IMG/VR virus record: IMGVR_UViG_3300018424_004126
Span: 1-33,160 of that record
Length of the DNA stretch: 33,160 nucleotides
Source: a virus
Direction: 5' to 3' (one strand)
The position numbers were made by a program, and so were the translations under genes. Within the stretch, counting starts at the first letter, position 1, and each line of letters starts with the position of its first letter. Of the stretch, positions 14,387-21,430 are shown in pieces. Below the pieces are notes generated by a model. The model did no database searches, had not been told where the DNA came from, and was given only the letters and a program-made list of their open reading frames with translations.

Positions 14387-15026
14387 TCAGTTCTCCCAAT
14401 TTTTCATTTAAATTATATCTCCATGTTTCTGGATCATACCAAAAGCAACCAATACAACTATTTTCGTATGTTTCTTTACCGCTATAAAAATATTCTATTC
14501 CATCTTTGCTAGGCTGTCGAATGCCTGTTCTTTCACACTTTTCACAATTACGTGATTTTAAAAGATTGTTACTTCTGTTAAGAAGCATATACTTTGATGC
14601 TATCTCATCGTCTGATATTGTTGCTTCGTTGATGATTTCATTACCGTTAACTTTAAATCTTAAAAAAGGTTCTCTATGATCAACTTCTAACTGCGAAGGA
14701 TTTAGTTGACGTCTTTCTATCGGATCATAACAATCTAAAACTTTTAATATACGTTTTCTAAATGTAGAACTAAAGTTAAAACGTTGAGCAGATTGATTTA
14801 CAGGTTCTTTGTTCAATAGTTTTCTGTGTGGAGTTTTCTTTTTACAGGTATCGCAATACAATCTTGTTTCGTATTTGTTTCCGTATTTTTCAAAAGCATA
14901 TCCCATGTTTCGTAGATTCATTGCTCTCGCTGCTGGTTGATTAGATCCTACTTTAACACCTACACAGTTATCACAATGTACTTCAAGGTCTTGATATATT
15001 TCAAGATAATGCTTAGTTACACTCAT
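14379..15026 (-). CDS. HNH-like endonuclease with four CxxC pairs
   Basis: A 215-residue probable nuclease. Four CxxC pairs (CDNC, CDTC, CEKC, CIGC) could hold two structural zincs. The core LEVDHREPFLRF followed by LLNRSNNLLKSRNCEKC fits an HNH/beta-beta-alpha metal site, as in some type II restriction enzymes (DH as metal-binding His, N in the middle). Target and role are unknown; it may degrade host DNA, act in recombination or be a free-standing homing nuclease. ATG at 15026 (residue 5 of a longer frame from 15038) is chosen for its ATGA overlap with the upstream stop. It lies in the operon with MazG. Confidence 0.75.
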   Translation of the reverse strand: MSVTKHYLEIYQDLEVHCDNCVGVKVGSNQPAARAMNLRNMGYAFEKYGNKYETRLYCDTCKKKTPHRKLLNKEPVNQSAQRFNFSSTFRKRILKVLDCYDPIERRQLNPSQLEVDHREPFLRFKVNGNEIINEATISDDEIASKYMLLNRSNNLLKSRNCEKCERTGIRQPSKDGIEYFYSGKETYENSCIGCFWYDPETWRYNLNEKLGELNG

Positions 15027-15427
15027 TGTCTTTCCCACACACAGTCTGCGCTATAACGAAAACTTCCAATAAAGTTTGTTTTGTATGCTGGCCAATCTTC
15101 TGGTTCTATTAAAGATAAGAATGGCTTTCCGTCGGCACCGTAATACAAATAATATACCTTTCCTATAATCGGAATGAAATTATACTTTGCATTATACACT
15201 AGTTCTGTATCTTCTGCAAGAGAAACTAATTCGAAATATTTCTTTTTTAGTTCGTCGAATCTAGTTTGTAAATGATGTGTAGCAGTTGATCCTCGATCTT
15301 TTTTATTACCTAATACGTCAGGAATCGTGAATGCCGGAGCACCTACGTTAGTAGGATAAGGCATTGCATTAGGATGATCTGCTACATTATCCGGCTTCTT
15401 AAAGATCGCCTTCTTTTCTGTTTTCAC
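15023..15427 (-). CDS. DUF2452-like protein
   Basis: A 134-residue protein when started at GTG 15427; the start is uncertain. Alternatives are ATG 15481 and TTG 15490, which lengthen the overlap with MazG from 29 to over 80 bases, and ATG 15364. The conserved part is PYPTNVGAPAF, then helix DELKKKYFELVSLAEDTELVY, then FIPIIGKVYYLYY and SLIEPEDW, which resemble the DUF2452 family (bacterial proteins and vertebrate C1orf50), known by the NF-x4-G-x-x-YHLY and PEEW patterns. Function is unknown. It shares an operon with MazG upstream and the HNH-like gene downstream. Confidence 0.75.
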   Translation of the reverse strand: MKTEKKAIFKKPDNVADHPNAMPYPTNVGAPAFTIPDVLGNKKDRGSTATHHLQTRFDELKKKYFELVSLAEDTELVYNAKYNFIPIIGKVYYLYYGADGKPFLSLIEPEDWPAYKTNFIGSFRYSADCVWERQ

Positions 15428-15815
15428 TGTAATGAACGTCAAATTTTCCGCCGGGGTATCTACTCTCGAGTTTATGTACATTCTCTTCAATTACTTCGTT
15501 TGGATCTAAACCGAGAGAGCGACAAGTATTAACCCAATACCACATAATATCACCAAGTTCTCTTTTAAGATGGAATTTGGTGTCCTCGTCCCAAGGCTTT
15601 CCTTGAAAAAGGACTTTTTTAATAATTTCATTAAGCTCTCCAGTTTCAGACGAAAGTCCAATACCGCCTGTAACAAGTAGTGCAATATTAACCGGGCATC
15701 CATGCGATTCTCCATTTAAATAGCCCATACGACCGTATAAGCGATTATTATCGTTTGATTCTTCAGATGTAACTTGTTCTACAAAGTCTTTATATTTGTT
15801 TAAATCTACTGACAA
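15399..15815 (-). CDS. mazG: MazG-like nucleotide pyrophosphohydrolase
   Basis: A 138-residue all-alpha NTP pyrophosphohydrolase. The metal-binding ExxE...ExxD pattern is seen in ETGE (57-60) and ELGD (86-89), within SSETGELNEIIKK and LKRELGDIMWYW. MazG hydrolyses NTPs or dNTPs and may lower non-canonical nucleotides or alarmone signalling; marine phages commonly carry it. The start is TTG at 15815, with AGGAG eight bases ahead. Its operon (MazG, DUF2452-like, nuclease, cytidylyltransferase, clamp loader, ferredoxin, dCMP deaminase) has a sigma70-type promoter at 15845-15873. Confidence 0.9.
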   Translation of the reverse strand: MSVDLNKYKDFVEQVTSEESNDNNRLYGRMGYLNGESHGCPVNIALLVTGGIGLSSETGELNEIIKKVLFQGKPWDEDTKFHLKRELGDIMWYWVNTCRSLGLDPNEVIEENVHKLESRYPGGKFDVHYSENRKEGDL

Positions 15816-15844
15816 TGTTTGTACTCCTTTTACTGTGTTTATAT

Positions 15845-15873
15845 ATTTTATACTATCTGTTAATGCTTGTCAA
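15845..15873 (-). promoter_or_regulatory. Sigma70-type promoter of the mazG operon
   Basis: On the minus strand TTGACA (15873-15868) is followed by 17 bases and TAAAAT (15850-15845), five of six to the -10 consensus; TATAAA overlaps it at 15 bases spacing. The start would be near 15838, leaving a leader of about 20 bases before the TTG start of mazG. Confidence 0.75.
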
Positions 15874-15882
15874 CAGTTCTGG

Positions 15883-15888
15883 TAAATA
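15883..15888 (+). promoter_or_regulatory. T4-type late promoter core before 62-residue gene
   Basis: The plus strand reads TGGTAAATATTTTTAC. The predicted start at about 15894 lies at the edge of a small hairpin, 30 bases before the ATG at 15924. It is divergent from the mazG promoter, so early and late transcription leave this gap in opposite directions. Confidence 0.45.
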
Positions 15889-15892
15889 TTTT

Positions 15893-15908
15893 TACAACAA
15901 TCGTTGTA
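15893..15908 (+). promoter_or_regulatory. Small leader hairpin next to ribosome site
   Basis: TACAAC-AATC-GTTGTA is a perfect 6-bp stem with a 4-base loop. It would be the very 5' end of a late transcript and lies three bases before the AAAGGAG ribosome site of the gene starting at 15924. It may protect the mRNA 5' end. Confidence 0.5.
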
Positions 15909-15923
15909 GCAAAGGAGAATCCC

Positions 15924-16112
15924 ATGATCAAGAATATTTCATTAAACTTAGAAGTTGGACAAGAAATCCTAGTAGGAAAGCATAACGATAAAGCTCGAAT
16001 TACTAAAATCGAGTTTCATCCAAAATCGGGGGAGGTCTCTATTAATACCACACGTGGACCGAGAAAGGCACTAACATTTAGATTGTGCCCTGAAAAAGAA
16101 TTGTGTTATTGA
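15924..16112 (+). CDS. Small conserved-looking hypothetical protein
   Basis: A 62-residue basic protein beginning MIKNISLNLEVGQEILVG. A strand-turn pattern (ARITKIEFHPKSGEVSINTTRG) and a basic RGPRKALTFRL near the end suggest a small beta barrel, perhaps SH3-like, that binds nucleic acid; this is inference. ATG at 15924 was chosen over 15867 because AAGGAG lies six bases upstream. It stands alone on the plus strand, converging on groES with five bases between stops. Confidence 0.8.
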   Translation: MIKNISLNLEVGQEILVGKHNDKARITKIEFHPKSGEVSINTTRGPRKALTFRLCPEKELCY

Positions 16113-16117
16113 TGTAA

Positions 16118-16507
16118 CTATTGTGCGCCAAACATACCGGCGTCAAACGTTGCTGTAGCACCGTCGTTGAACTCTTTTGATATGTAGTTAGTATCAGGCT
16201 GAACATCTTGCCAAGCAAGAATTGATTCTACTTCAACTTTTTGTATTTCGATATGTTCGCCTAGTTCGTTCTCTATTTTAACTTTTCGGGTCCAACGACC
16301 GTGCTCAATTAGAACCCAATCGCCAACCTCATAAGGATCGGTATTTTCTGGACCTTTGGCATATACTTTGGCCCAACGAGGTTTAACTCCGTGTGCCTTG
16401 GCATCATCCGACGGAATATATAAACCGCTTTTAGTTCTCATTTCTCCGAAGTGCATATCGGTTACGATAACATCACCATGGATAGGTCGTACTTTTCCTT
16501 TAATCAT
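16118..16507 (-). CDS. groES: GroES-like co-chaperonin (T4 gp31 role)
   Basis: A 129-residue GroES-fold protein. RPIHGDVIV and GDWVLIEHGRW match the start and the roof/core strands of GroES, and MRTKSGLYIP holds the mobile loop with the hydrophobic tripeptide that docks onto GroEL. It is about 30 residues longer than bacterial GroES, with a C-terminal tail (DVQPDTNYISKEF to MFGAQ). In T4, gp31 replaces GroES so that the major capsid protein folds in GroEL; the same job is likely here. No groEL is in the window. AAAGG lies six bases before ATG. Confidence 0.92.
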   Translation of the reverse strand: MIKGKVRPIHGDVIVTDMHFGEMRTKSGLYIPSDDAKAHGVKPRWAKVYAKGPENTDPYEVGDWVLIEHGRWTRKVKIENELGEHIEIQKVEVESILAWQDVQPDTNYISKEFNDGATATFDAGMFGAQ

Positions 16508-16516
16508 TTTGCACCT

Positions 16517-16747
16517 TTACTGTTTGTTGCCGCGTTGAACGATTTCTTCTTTTACTGCTCTTGGATTCTTTTTGTAATAGTCTTGTAATACTTCTTCGCG
16601 AGTGCGAATAATTTTACCACCCTTGCCAATTTCGTCACCACGAGCATTTACTTTTGCATTTCCGACTGCTGGTAACAACTCATTTTTAAGATTGAGTTTT
16701 TCCATATCAATCTCTTTACCACGCATACTTCTGATTGTTCTAGCCAT
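16517..16747 (-). CDS. Small basic hypothetical protein
   Basis: A 76-residue basic protein, MARTIRSMRGKEIDME followed by ARGDEIGKGGKIIRT and a helical REEVLQDYYKKNP. It looks like a conserved small protein of marine T4-like phages, but I cannot name its function. AAAGGAG lies six bases before ATG at 16747. It lies nine bases upstream of groES in the same operon; a structural role is possible because groES serves capsid folding, but this is weak. Confidence 0.75.
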   Translation of the reverse strand: MARTIRSMRGKEIDMEKLNLKNELLPAVGNAKVNARGDEIGKGGKIIRTREEVLQDYYKKNPRAVKEEIVQRGNKQ

Positions 16748-16748
16748 A

Positions 16749-17210
16749 TTATTCTCCTTTAAAGAATTCTGTTATTGGTATATTGTATTTAACACTGTCC
16801 ACCCTATGGACCCCTATCAAATAGAGTACATAACTTGCAACACTACTTCCTCTACCAATACCCCATAAAACATTATTCTTTCTTAATGTATCTACTATAT
16901 ATTTCATTTGTTTTAGTAATGAAATTAAATCATTCTTTTTATACAGTTCTAGTTCTAGTTCTACTCTGTCTAGATTATCTTTTGGACAAATTTCTTTAAT
17001 CCATTTTTCAATTTCCATATTTCTATAAGAGTCTGGCATAAACCAGTTGTCTTTGTTAATATCGGATTTTACTTTTGGATAGTTAAGAAATTCGGAATCT
17101 ATTCTTTGATTGTATTTTGTTAAATCAGCAGAGGTAACACAATGTTCCAGTATATCAGGACCGTGTTTTAGTATACCTTTGATTAATTGATTTTCTGTAT
17201 TAGTCCACAT
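16749..17210 (-). CDS. Stand-alone fragment resembling DNA polymerase III alpha (DnaE)
   Basis: A 153-residue protein. Residues 118-150 (GIGRGSSVASYVLYLIG, then HRVDSVKYNIPITEFF) match the DnaE palm segment that reads GPGRGSAAGSLVAY.LGI..VDPLKY.LLFERF in bacteria; the helix before it (LKQMKYIVDTLRKNNV) also fits. The protein ends directly before the point where DnaE has its catalytic Asp residues, so it cannot be a polymerase alone. It is probably a captured, repurposed piece; roles such as nucleotide or primer binding are speculation. ATG at 17210 overlaps the previous gene by 11 bases. Confidence 0.75.
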   Translation of the reverse strand: MWTNTENQLIKGILKHGPDILEHCVTSADLTKYNQRIDSEFLNYPKVKSDINKDNWFMPDSYRNMEIEKWIKEICPKDNLDRVELELELYKKNDLISLLKQMKYIVDTLRKNNVLWGIGRGSSVASYVLYLIGVHRVDSVKYNIPITEFFKGE

Positions 17211-17439
17211 TTATAAGTTGATCCAAATCCTTGTCTTGATCATTTGTTTTCAATTTGTCTTGTAAAGCACGTCTACGAACTTCATCTCTATATATTGTAA
17301 CAAATGTTTGGATTTGTGTCAACATATTATTTTTACCTAAACGTTGAGCGGCAAAATACTTTCTGTTGAGTTCACTAATACGCTCCTGTAACTCAGTGTC
17401 TGAGAGTTGTTCAACTGGTTCGGAGAATGGGTGAAACAT
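17200..17439 (-). CDS. Small helical hypothetical protein
   Basis: A 79-residue, mostly helical protein (SDTELQERISELNRKYFAAQ, IYRDEVRRRALQDKL). It has no Cys and no membrane segment. The start shares TAATG with the stop of the fibre-like gene, and its end overlaps the DnaE-like gene. It may be a small chaperone or dimerising structural protein; no family recognised. Confidence 0.7.
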   Translation of the reverse strand: MFHPFSEPVEQLSDTELQERISELNRKYFAAQRLGKNNMLTQIQTFVTIYRDEVRRRALQDKLKTNDQDKDLDQLINVD

Positions 17440-18026
17440 TAGCTATACTGTCCGAGATAACGCATAAAGATCGTGTCTGCACTATGTCTCCAAACTTCAA
17501 CAAAAACTGGATCAGTTGTTGATGAAAGTGTAACTAGTCCAGGAAAGTCTGGATCTTTTTTAATAACGGTACCACCGGAAGTAATAAATGTAATTGTATG
17601 ATTTTCTGAGCCTGAATTGTAAAGTTCTAAAGTAACTTTACCCATTCCAATCGGAGTCACTTCACCAGTAAATACAGGATCTCCTGGGAAGTTCAAAAAG
17701 TCAACAGTGACGTTGGCAGCAACACTGAAGATTTGATATGAACCGTTTTCGTAATCAATAGTCGTAGGACTTGCAGAAATAGTTCCGCCGTTAAATTTTT
17801 GCATTCTAATATTCTGCATTAACGCTCTTTGAATTTTATTAAGTTCAAAGTCGTTGTCTAAATTTAACTTTGCTGTGTTATCTTGTAGATCTGTAATTTC
17901 AGTTTTAGCACTGCTAAGACTAGTCTTAATAGTGTCAAAGTTATCTCTGAAAACTTGTGTATCGTTGTCCGCACCGGCAACTGGGAAGTTTTCATTGATA
18001 CTTAAATAATTTATTGTACTTGCCAC
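17439..18026 (-). CDS. Fibre-like virion protein
   Basis: A 195-residue protein with a start (NENFPVAGADNDTQVFRDNFDTIKT) that weakly repeats the N-terminal module of the four larger fibre-like genes (NDGTGD...F.K.N.NF). A coiled-coil stretch (KTEITDLQDNTAKLNLDNDFELNKIQ) is followed by a beta-rich domain ending FVEVWRHSADTIFMRYLGQYS. It is probably a short fibre or baseplate protein. Its start codon is GTG at 18026 with GGAG nine bases upstream, behind a late promoter at 18055-18060. Confidence 0.8.
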   Translation of the reverse strand: MASTINYLSINENFPVAGADNDTQVFRDNFDTIKTSLSSAKTEITDLQDNTAKLNLDNDFELNKIQRALMQNIRMQKFNGGTISASPTTIDYENGSYQIFSVAANVTVDFLNFPGDPVFTGEVTPIGMGKVTLELYNSGSENHTITFITSGGTVIKKDPDFPGLVTLSSTTDPVFVEVWRHSADTIFMRYLGQYS

Positions 18027-18054
18027 GTTTTTAATCTCCGATATTGTTATACAT

Positions 18055-18060
18055 TATTTA
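18055..18060 (-). promoter_or_regulatory. T4-type late promoter core (GATAAATAA)
   Basis: The minus strand reads GATAAATAATGTATAAC. It sits between the 830-residue and the 195-residue fibre-like genes and would start the mRNA about 23 bases before the GTG start at 18026. Confidence 0.55.
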
Positions 18061-18072
18061 TCTATCTTCGTT

Positions 18073-20565
18073 TTACGCAGTTATATCCTGAGTAACTCCG
18101 CTGGAATTTCGGTGATTTACAATCGTTTCCTGCGGAAATTTAAGGTATGTATCCTGTATATTACCATTAATTATATCAATTATATATCGATCTGCTGTAA
18201 AATCTAGTGTTTTAAAGTCATAATTGCTTTGTTTTATTCTTGCTAATACACTATCTCCTCTATCAGGTTTACAGTAGCATAGCACTAATGCTTTTACATA
18301 ACCTGTTTCAGACTGTGCATCATCTTGAATACTGCGCATCCATAATGGTAAAAATTCGCGATCTCTTACACCTAGCTCTTTAATTCTGCTTCTCATATTC
18401 TTAACAGAATTTGGAAAAACTCTTTGTACATCGCTATCACTTACAAGCGGAATATCGCTGTCAATTCTAATTCCAGCATAGCTAACTAATACTTTGCTGT
18501 TTATATCATCAGCCAATTCAACTGTATGACTTATTGTTTTTCCGTTTTTCTCTAAATTGTCTACAAGTTCTACATATATTACTTCGTAAATTGTTTCTTG
18601 AGTGTCTGGATCTTTTCCTTTGGCTTTTTTAAGATTACCAAAAGTAAAACGTTTTCTGTAATGATTTCTGCTTATAGCTTGAACATAACTTACTGCTTCT
18701 ACGCTTTCTATACCGGCAAACACTAGCATTTTCATTTCAGCCTGTGTGCCAAAGTTACCATCACCGTATCTGTAAATATCTGCTGGAGCAAATATAGTTG
18801 CGTCTGTAATAAAATTAAACCAATCTAATCTTTTAGATTTAACTTGTAAAGGTTTAACATATAGGTTAGCAAAAGTTAATTCTGTATCTGATACAACTGT
18901 AATTGAAAACTCTCTAATAGATTCTGCAAAGTTAGCACCGTCTTGTGCTTTAATTGAGAATCTAAAAGTTTTATCAAAACTAGTTGAACGATTATCAAAT
19001 GTAGTTGAAAAAGTTTTTTCACCACTAACTAGATCATAATAACGTGTAAGTCCTAAACTAGTATCGTCAGCAAATTGTTTTACTTTGCCTTCTATGTTTC
19101 CGTTAGGTAAGAAACTTAATCCCGGAGGCAATGTTCCAGACTCTAAACTATAATTAATTCTTCCACCATAGAGCAATGCTTTTGCTTCTACGTACAATCT
19201 ACTAGGTTGATTAGGTTTAATAGTTCCTCTGTCACTCGGAGTAATCCATTCGATAGCACTTTCGATTTCTCCGATAATATCAACTGTAAATGTTTTTTCT
19301 GCTGTGCTAACACCTAATTCCCATGTGTCTGGATCTTCTGTAGGCACAACAAATTGATTATCTTTTAGAGCAACATATATAAATCCGTCATATCTAACAG
19401 CTTCGTTAGTTCTATAAATTACTGTAGAAGACCAATCTCCTACAAGTGTATAAGTTGTTTCAGCAAGAATCGCAGGGAAGTTTACAGCCTGCATTGTAAA
19501 TTGATAGGTCTTTGTTACAGCAGCTTGATAAGGTACCTTTCCAGCAATGTCTCCTGTGTTGTTATCTAAAACTAATCCTGGAGGAAGTTGACTTATACTT
19601 CCGTCTGGGTTTGTGTCTAGTTGGAAATGTGTTATAGTTCCGCCTAATGAAGGAGGATCATAAACATCTAACGCGATTGTAACATAATTGTTTGCTCTAT
19701 ATTTTCCAAGGTATGAATCTGTAATCCATAAAGGTTGTCTATCACGTGAACTATCTGCTTGGAAAAGATTTGTGTCTACTTGAACTAGAGTATTATCTGC
19801 TTGTAAAAATTCTTCAGTTACAACATAAATTTTAAACACTCTACTAATAGCATTTACACCGTCGCTAACAGCTACACTAAATGTATAAATTCTTGATAAA
19901 CTTTTAGGTGTTCTTGCTGCTTCGCTGTAGTCATAGTTTTGATTATCATAGAAATATGTATCAAAACCTGTTGAACTATTTTTAGCAATATCCAACGGTA
20001 CAGTATCAAAAGATGCTGTATCATATGCACCGCTAGGTGTTGTATTATTTTCTAATGCAGGTATAGGACTGGTGAATCCAGATATTCTTCCTGTTTTAGA
20101 TAATGTTAATCCTGGTGGCAATTCTCCTGAATTAGGAATCACATAGTATTCTAAAGTATCGCCGGCAACAACATCATTGTCACGTGCTTCAAGTTGAAAG
20201 TCAACTTGAGCATCATCAAGAACAAAGTATGCTTCGCCTGGACCTACATTTAGAAAACCTTCTGCTGTAACCCATTCAGGAATATCAGAACCGTCAACTG
20301 AAAGTTTAAATGTTCTGTCTTTTTCGTCATTGCTGTCTTGAGCTCTAACTACAAATCTTGATTCTGTAAATTTTCTAACTTCGGCAGGTGTTCCTTTTAT
20401 TACACCAGTATTAGATTCTACATATAGACCTCTAGGTAAAGAGCCAGCAATAACTTTATATTGTAAACCTGTTGTGTCTGAGGTTGCTGTTAACGGAATA
20501 TTAACAGTAATTCTTTCTTCAAGTATTCCAAGGTCCCCTGCTGGCGTTGTCCAGTTTACAGCCAT
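18073..20565 (-). CDS. Fibre or adhesin with Ig-like (He_PIG) repeats
   Basis: An 830-residue virion protein. At least four copies of a putative-Ig motif of the He_PIG type are visible, each of the form LPxGLxxxxxTGxIxG: LPRGLYVESNTGVIKG, LPPGLTLSKTGRISG, LPPGLVLDNNTGDIAG and LPPGLSFLPNGNIEG. Ig-like repeats on phage tails bind surface sugars weakly and help adsorption. The last 250 residues lack repeats. It lacks the N-terminal module of its neighbours. AGGAGG lies six bases before ATG at 20565. It is part of the five-gene fibre block. Confidence 0.85.
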   Translation of the reverse strand: MAVNWTTPAGDLGILEERITVNIPLTATSDTTGLQYKVIAGSLPRGLYVESNTGVIKGTPAEVRKFTESRFVVRAQDSNDEKDRTFKLSVDGSDIPEWVTAEGFLNVGPGEAYFVLDDAQVDFQLEARDNDVVAGDTLEYYVIPNSGELPPGLTLSKTGRISGFTSPIPALENNTTPSGAYDTASFDTVPLDIAKNSSTGFDTYFYDNQNYDYSEAARTPKSLSRIYTFSVAVSDGVNAISRVFKIYVVTEEFLQADNTLVQVDTNLFQADSSRDRQPLWITDSYLGKYRANNYVTIALDVYDPPSLGGTITHFQLDTNPDGSISQLPPGLVLDNNTGDIAGKVPYQAAVTKTYQFTMQAVNFPAILAETTYTLVGDWSSTVIYRTNEAVRYDGFIYVALKDNQFVVPTEDPDTWELGVSTAEKTFTVDIIGEIESAIEWITPSDRGTIKPNQPSRLYVEAKALLYGGRINYSLESGTLPPGLSFLPNGNIEGKVKQFADDTSLGLTRYYDLVSGEKTFSTTFDNRSTSFDKTFRFSIKAQDGANFAESIREFSITVVSDTELTFANLYVKPLQVKSKRLDWFNFITDATIFAPADIYRYGDGNFGTQAEMKMLVFAGIESVEAVSYVQAISRNHYRKRFTFGNLKKAKGKDPDTQETIYEVIYVELVDNLEKNGKTISHTVELADDINSKVLVSYAGIRIDSDIPLVSDSDVQRVFPNSVKNMRSRIKELGVRDREFLPLWMRSIQDDAQSETGYVKALVLCYCKPDRGDSVLARIKQSNYDFKTLDFTADRYIIDIINGNIQDTYLKFPQETIVNHRNSSGVTQDITA

Positions 20566-20575
20566 TAGTTACCTC

Positions 20576-21154
20576 CTACGTTAGACCGCCACAGTCTAAT
20601 TCCAAATCTGAGCTGAATGTTAAAGTTCCGAATTCAATGTTTCCTGCTTGAAGTGCAAGTTGTATTGCGTTATCATATGTTGGATTAATATATCCGAAAT
20701 CATATGTAGTAAGGTATTCTGTAACAGGAATAATAGTTTTAAAGTTTAAACTACTACCTACGGCAGTTACTTCAATGTCTTTAACACCAGTTTCTGAACC
20801 CGGAGCAGCAATACCCTGTGCAGTTATTTGTGTATGTGTGTTAGCATATATACTACCACTGTCACTGTCAATTCTGATAAACGCATCTGGAGCAGTATTA
20901 TTAACTGTAATAGAATCAACGTTTTCATCTAGAATCATTTTTGTGCCGGCTACTAGTTTCTTAAACTGTAAATCAGCACCAACTTTTTCTTTAAAGATAC
21001 CCACACCAGTGGTTCCAATATTAGAAGCAGTTGTTGTAAGTTCTGAATTTAATGAAGCAAAGTTAGCATTGACCTTTAGGAACGCGGTTCTTAGATCATC
21101 ACCAAGACCATCGTTTACCAAGTTTCCTACATTAATTGTTTGTATCGTTGCCAT
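20576..21154 (-). CDS. Fibre-like virion protein with shared N-module
   Basis: A 192-residue protein. Residues 8-40 contain NVGNLVNDGLGDDLRTAF followed by LKVNANFASLN, the same N-terminal module found in three neighbours. The remainder is beta-rich with coiled-coil-free strands (KMILDENVDSITVNNT, FIRIDSDSGSIY). AGGAAG lies five bases before ATG at 21154, and the late promoter at 21172-21177 predicts a leader of only about 13 bases. The module probably attaches the protein to the baseplate or tail. Confidence 0.83.
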   Translation of the reverse strand: MATIQTINVGNLVNDGLGDDLRTAFLKVNANFASLNSELTTTASNIGTTGVGIFKEKVGADLQFKKLVAGTKMILDENVDSITVNNTAPDAFIRIDSDSGSIYANTHTQITAQGIAAPGSETGVKDIEVTAVGSSLNFKTIIPVTEYLTTYDFGYINPTYDNAIQLALQAGNIEFGTLTFSSDLELDCGGLT

Positions 21155-21171
21155 TTCGCTTCCTATATCTA

Positions 21172-21177
21172 TATTTA
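21172..21177 (-). promoter_or_regulatory. T4-type late promoter core (CTAAATAT)
   Basis: The minus strand reads ACTAAATATAGATATAGG. The core overlaps the stop codon of the upstream 84-residue gene. The predicted start leaves a 12-13-base leader with an AGGAAG ribosome site before the ATG at 21154. Confidence 0.6.
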
Positions 21178-21429
21178 GTGGAGATCAGCCCATCCTGCTG
21201 TGCTGTCATTGTTCGCATCCGCAGCATATCCTTGAAATTTTCCTGTTGTTGTATTGTAAACCATCATACCAAAAACTGGTGTGAGTGCATCTATTTCAGC
21301 CTGCGTAAGTTGTGGAGGTCCAATATATAACTCATCAAAGTTTTGGTTAATCTTGTTAAACGCTGTGCGTAGATTGTCTCCTGTTCTGTCGTTTGCGGAA
21401 GTTCCAATGTTTACTGTTAGTTTTGCCAT
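21175..21429 (-). CDS. Mini fibre protein, N-module plus short tail
   Basis: An 84-residue protein made almost only of the shared module: NIGTSANDRTGDNLRTAF then NKINQNFDELY, followed by a 45-residue tail (GMMVYNTTTGKFQGYAAD) that looks like the start of a collar or fibre domain. ATG at 21429 is chosen over the GTG at 21447 because GGGAG lies six bases ahead and the overlap with the upstream gene falls away. It could be an attachment adaptor or a remnant of a longer fibre. Confidence 0.8.
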   Translation of the reverse strand: MAKLTVNIGTSANDRTGDNLRTAFNKINQNFDELYIGPPQLTQAEIDALTPVFGMMVYNTTTGKFQGYAADANNDSTAGWADLH

Positions 21430-21430
21430 C

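Noticed and set aside
15840-15846. TATAAAC before mazG as a late promoter
   Set aside because: It overlaps the better sigma70-type -10 box and lacks the TAAATA core.
16749-17210. A functional DNA polymerase gene broken by a frameshift
   Set aside because: Starts and stops overlap neighbours cleanly, and no continuing polymerase sequence is found in other frames nearby.
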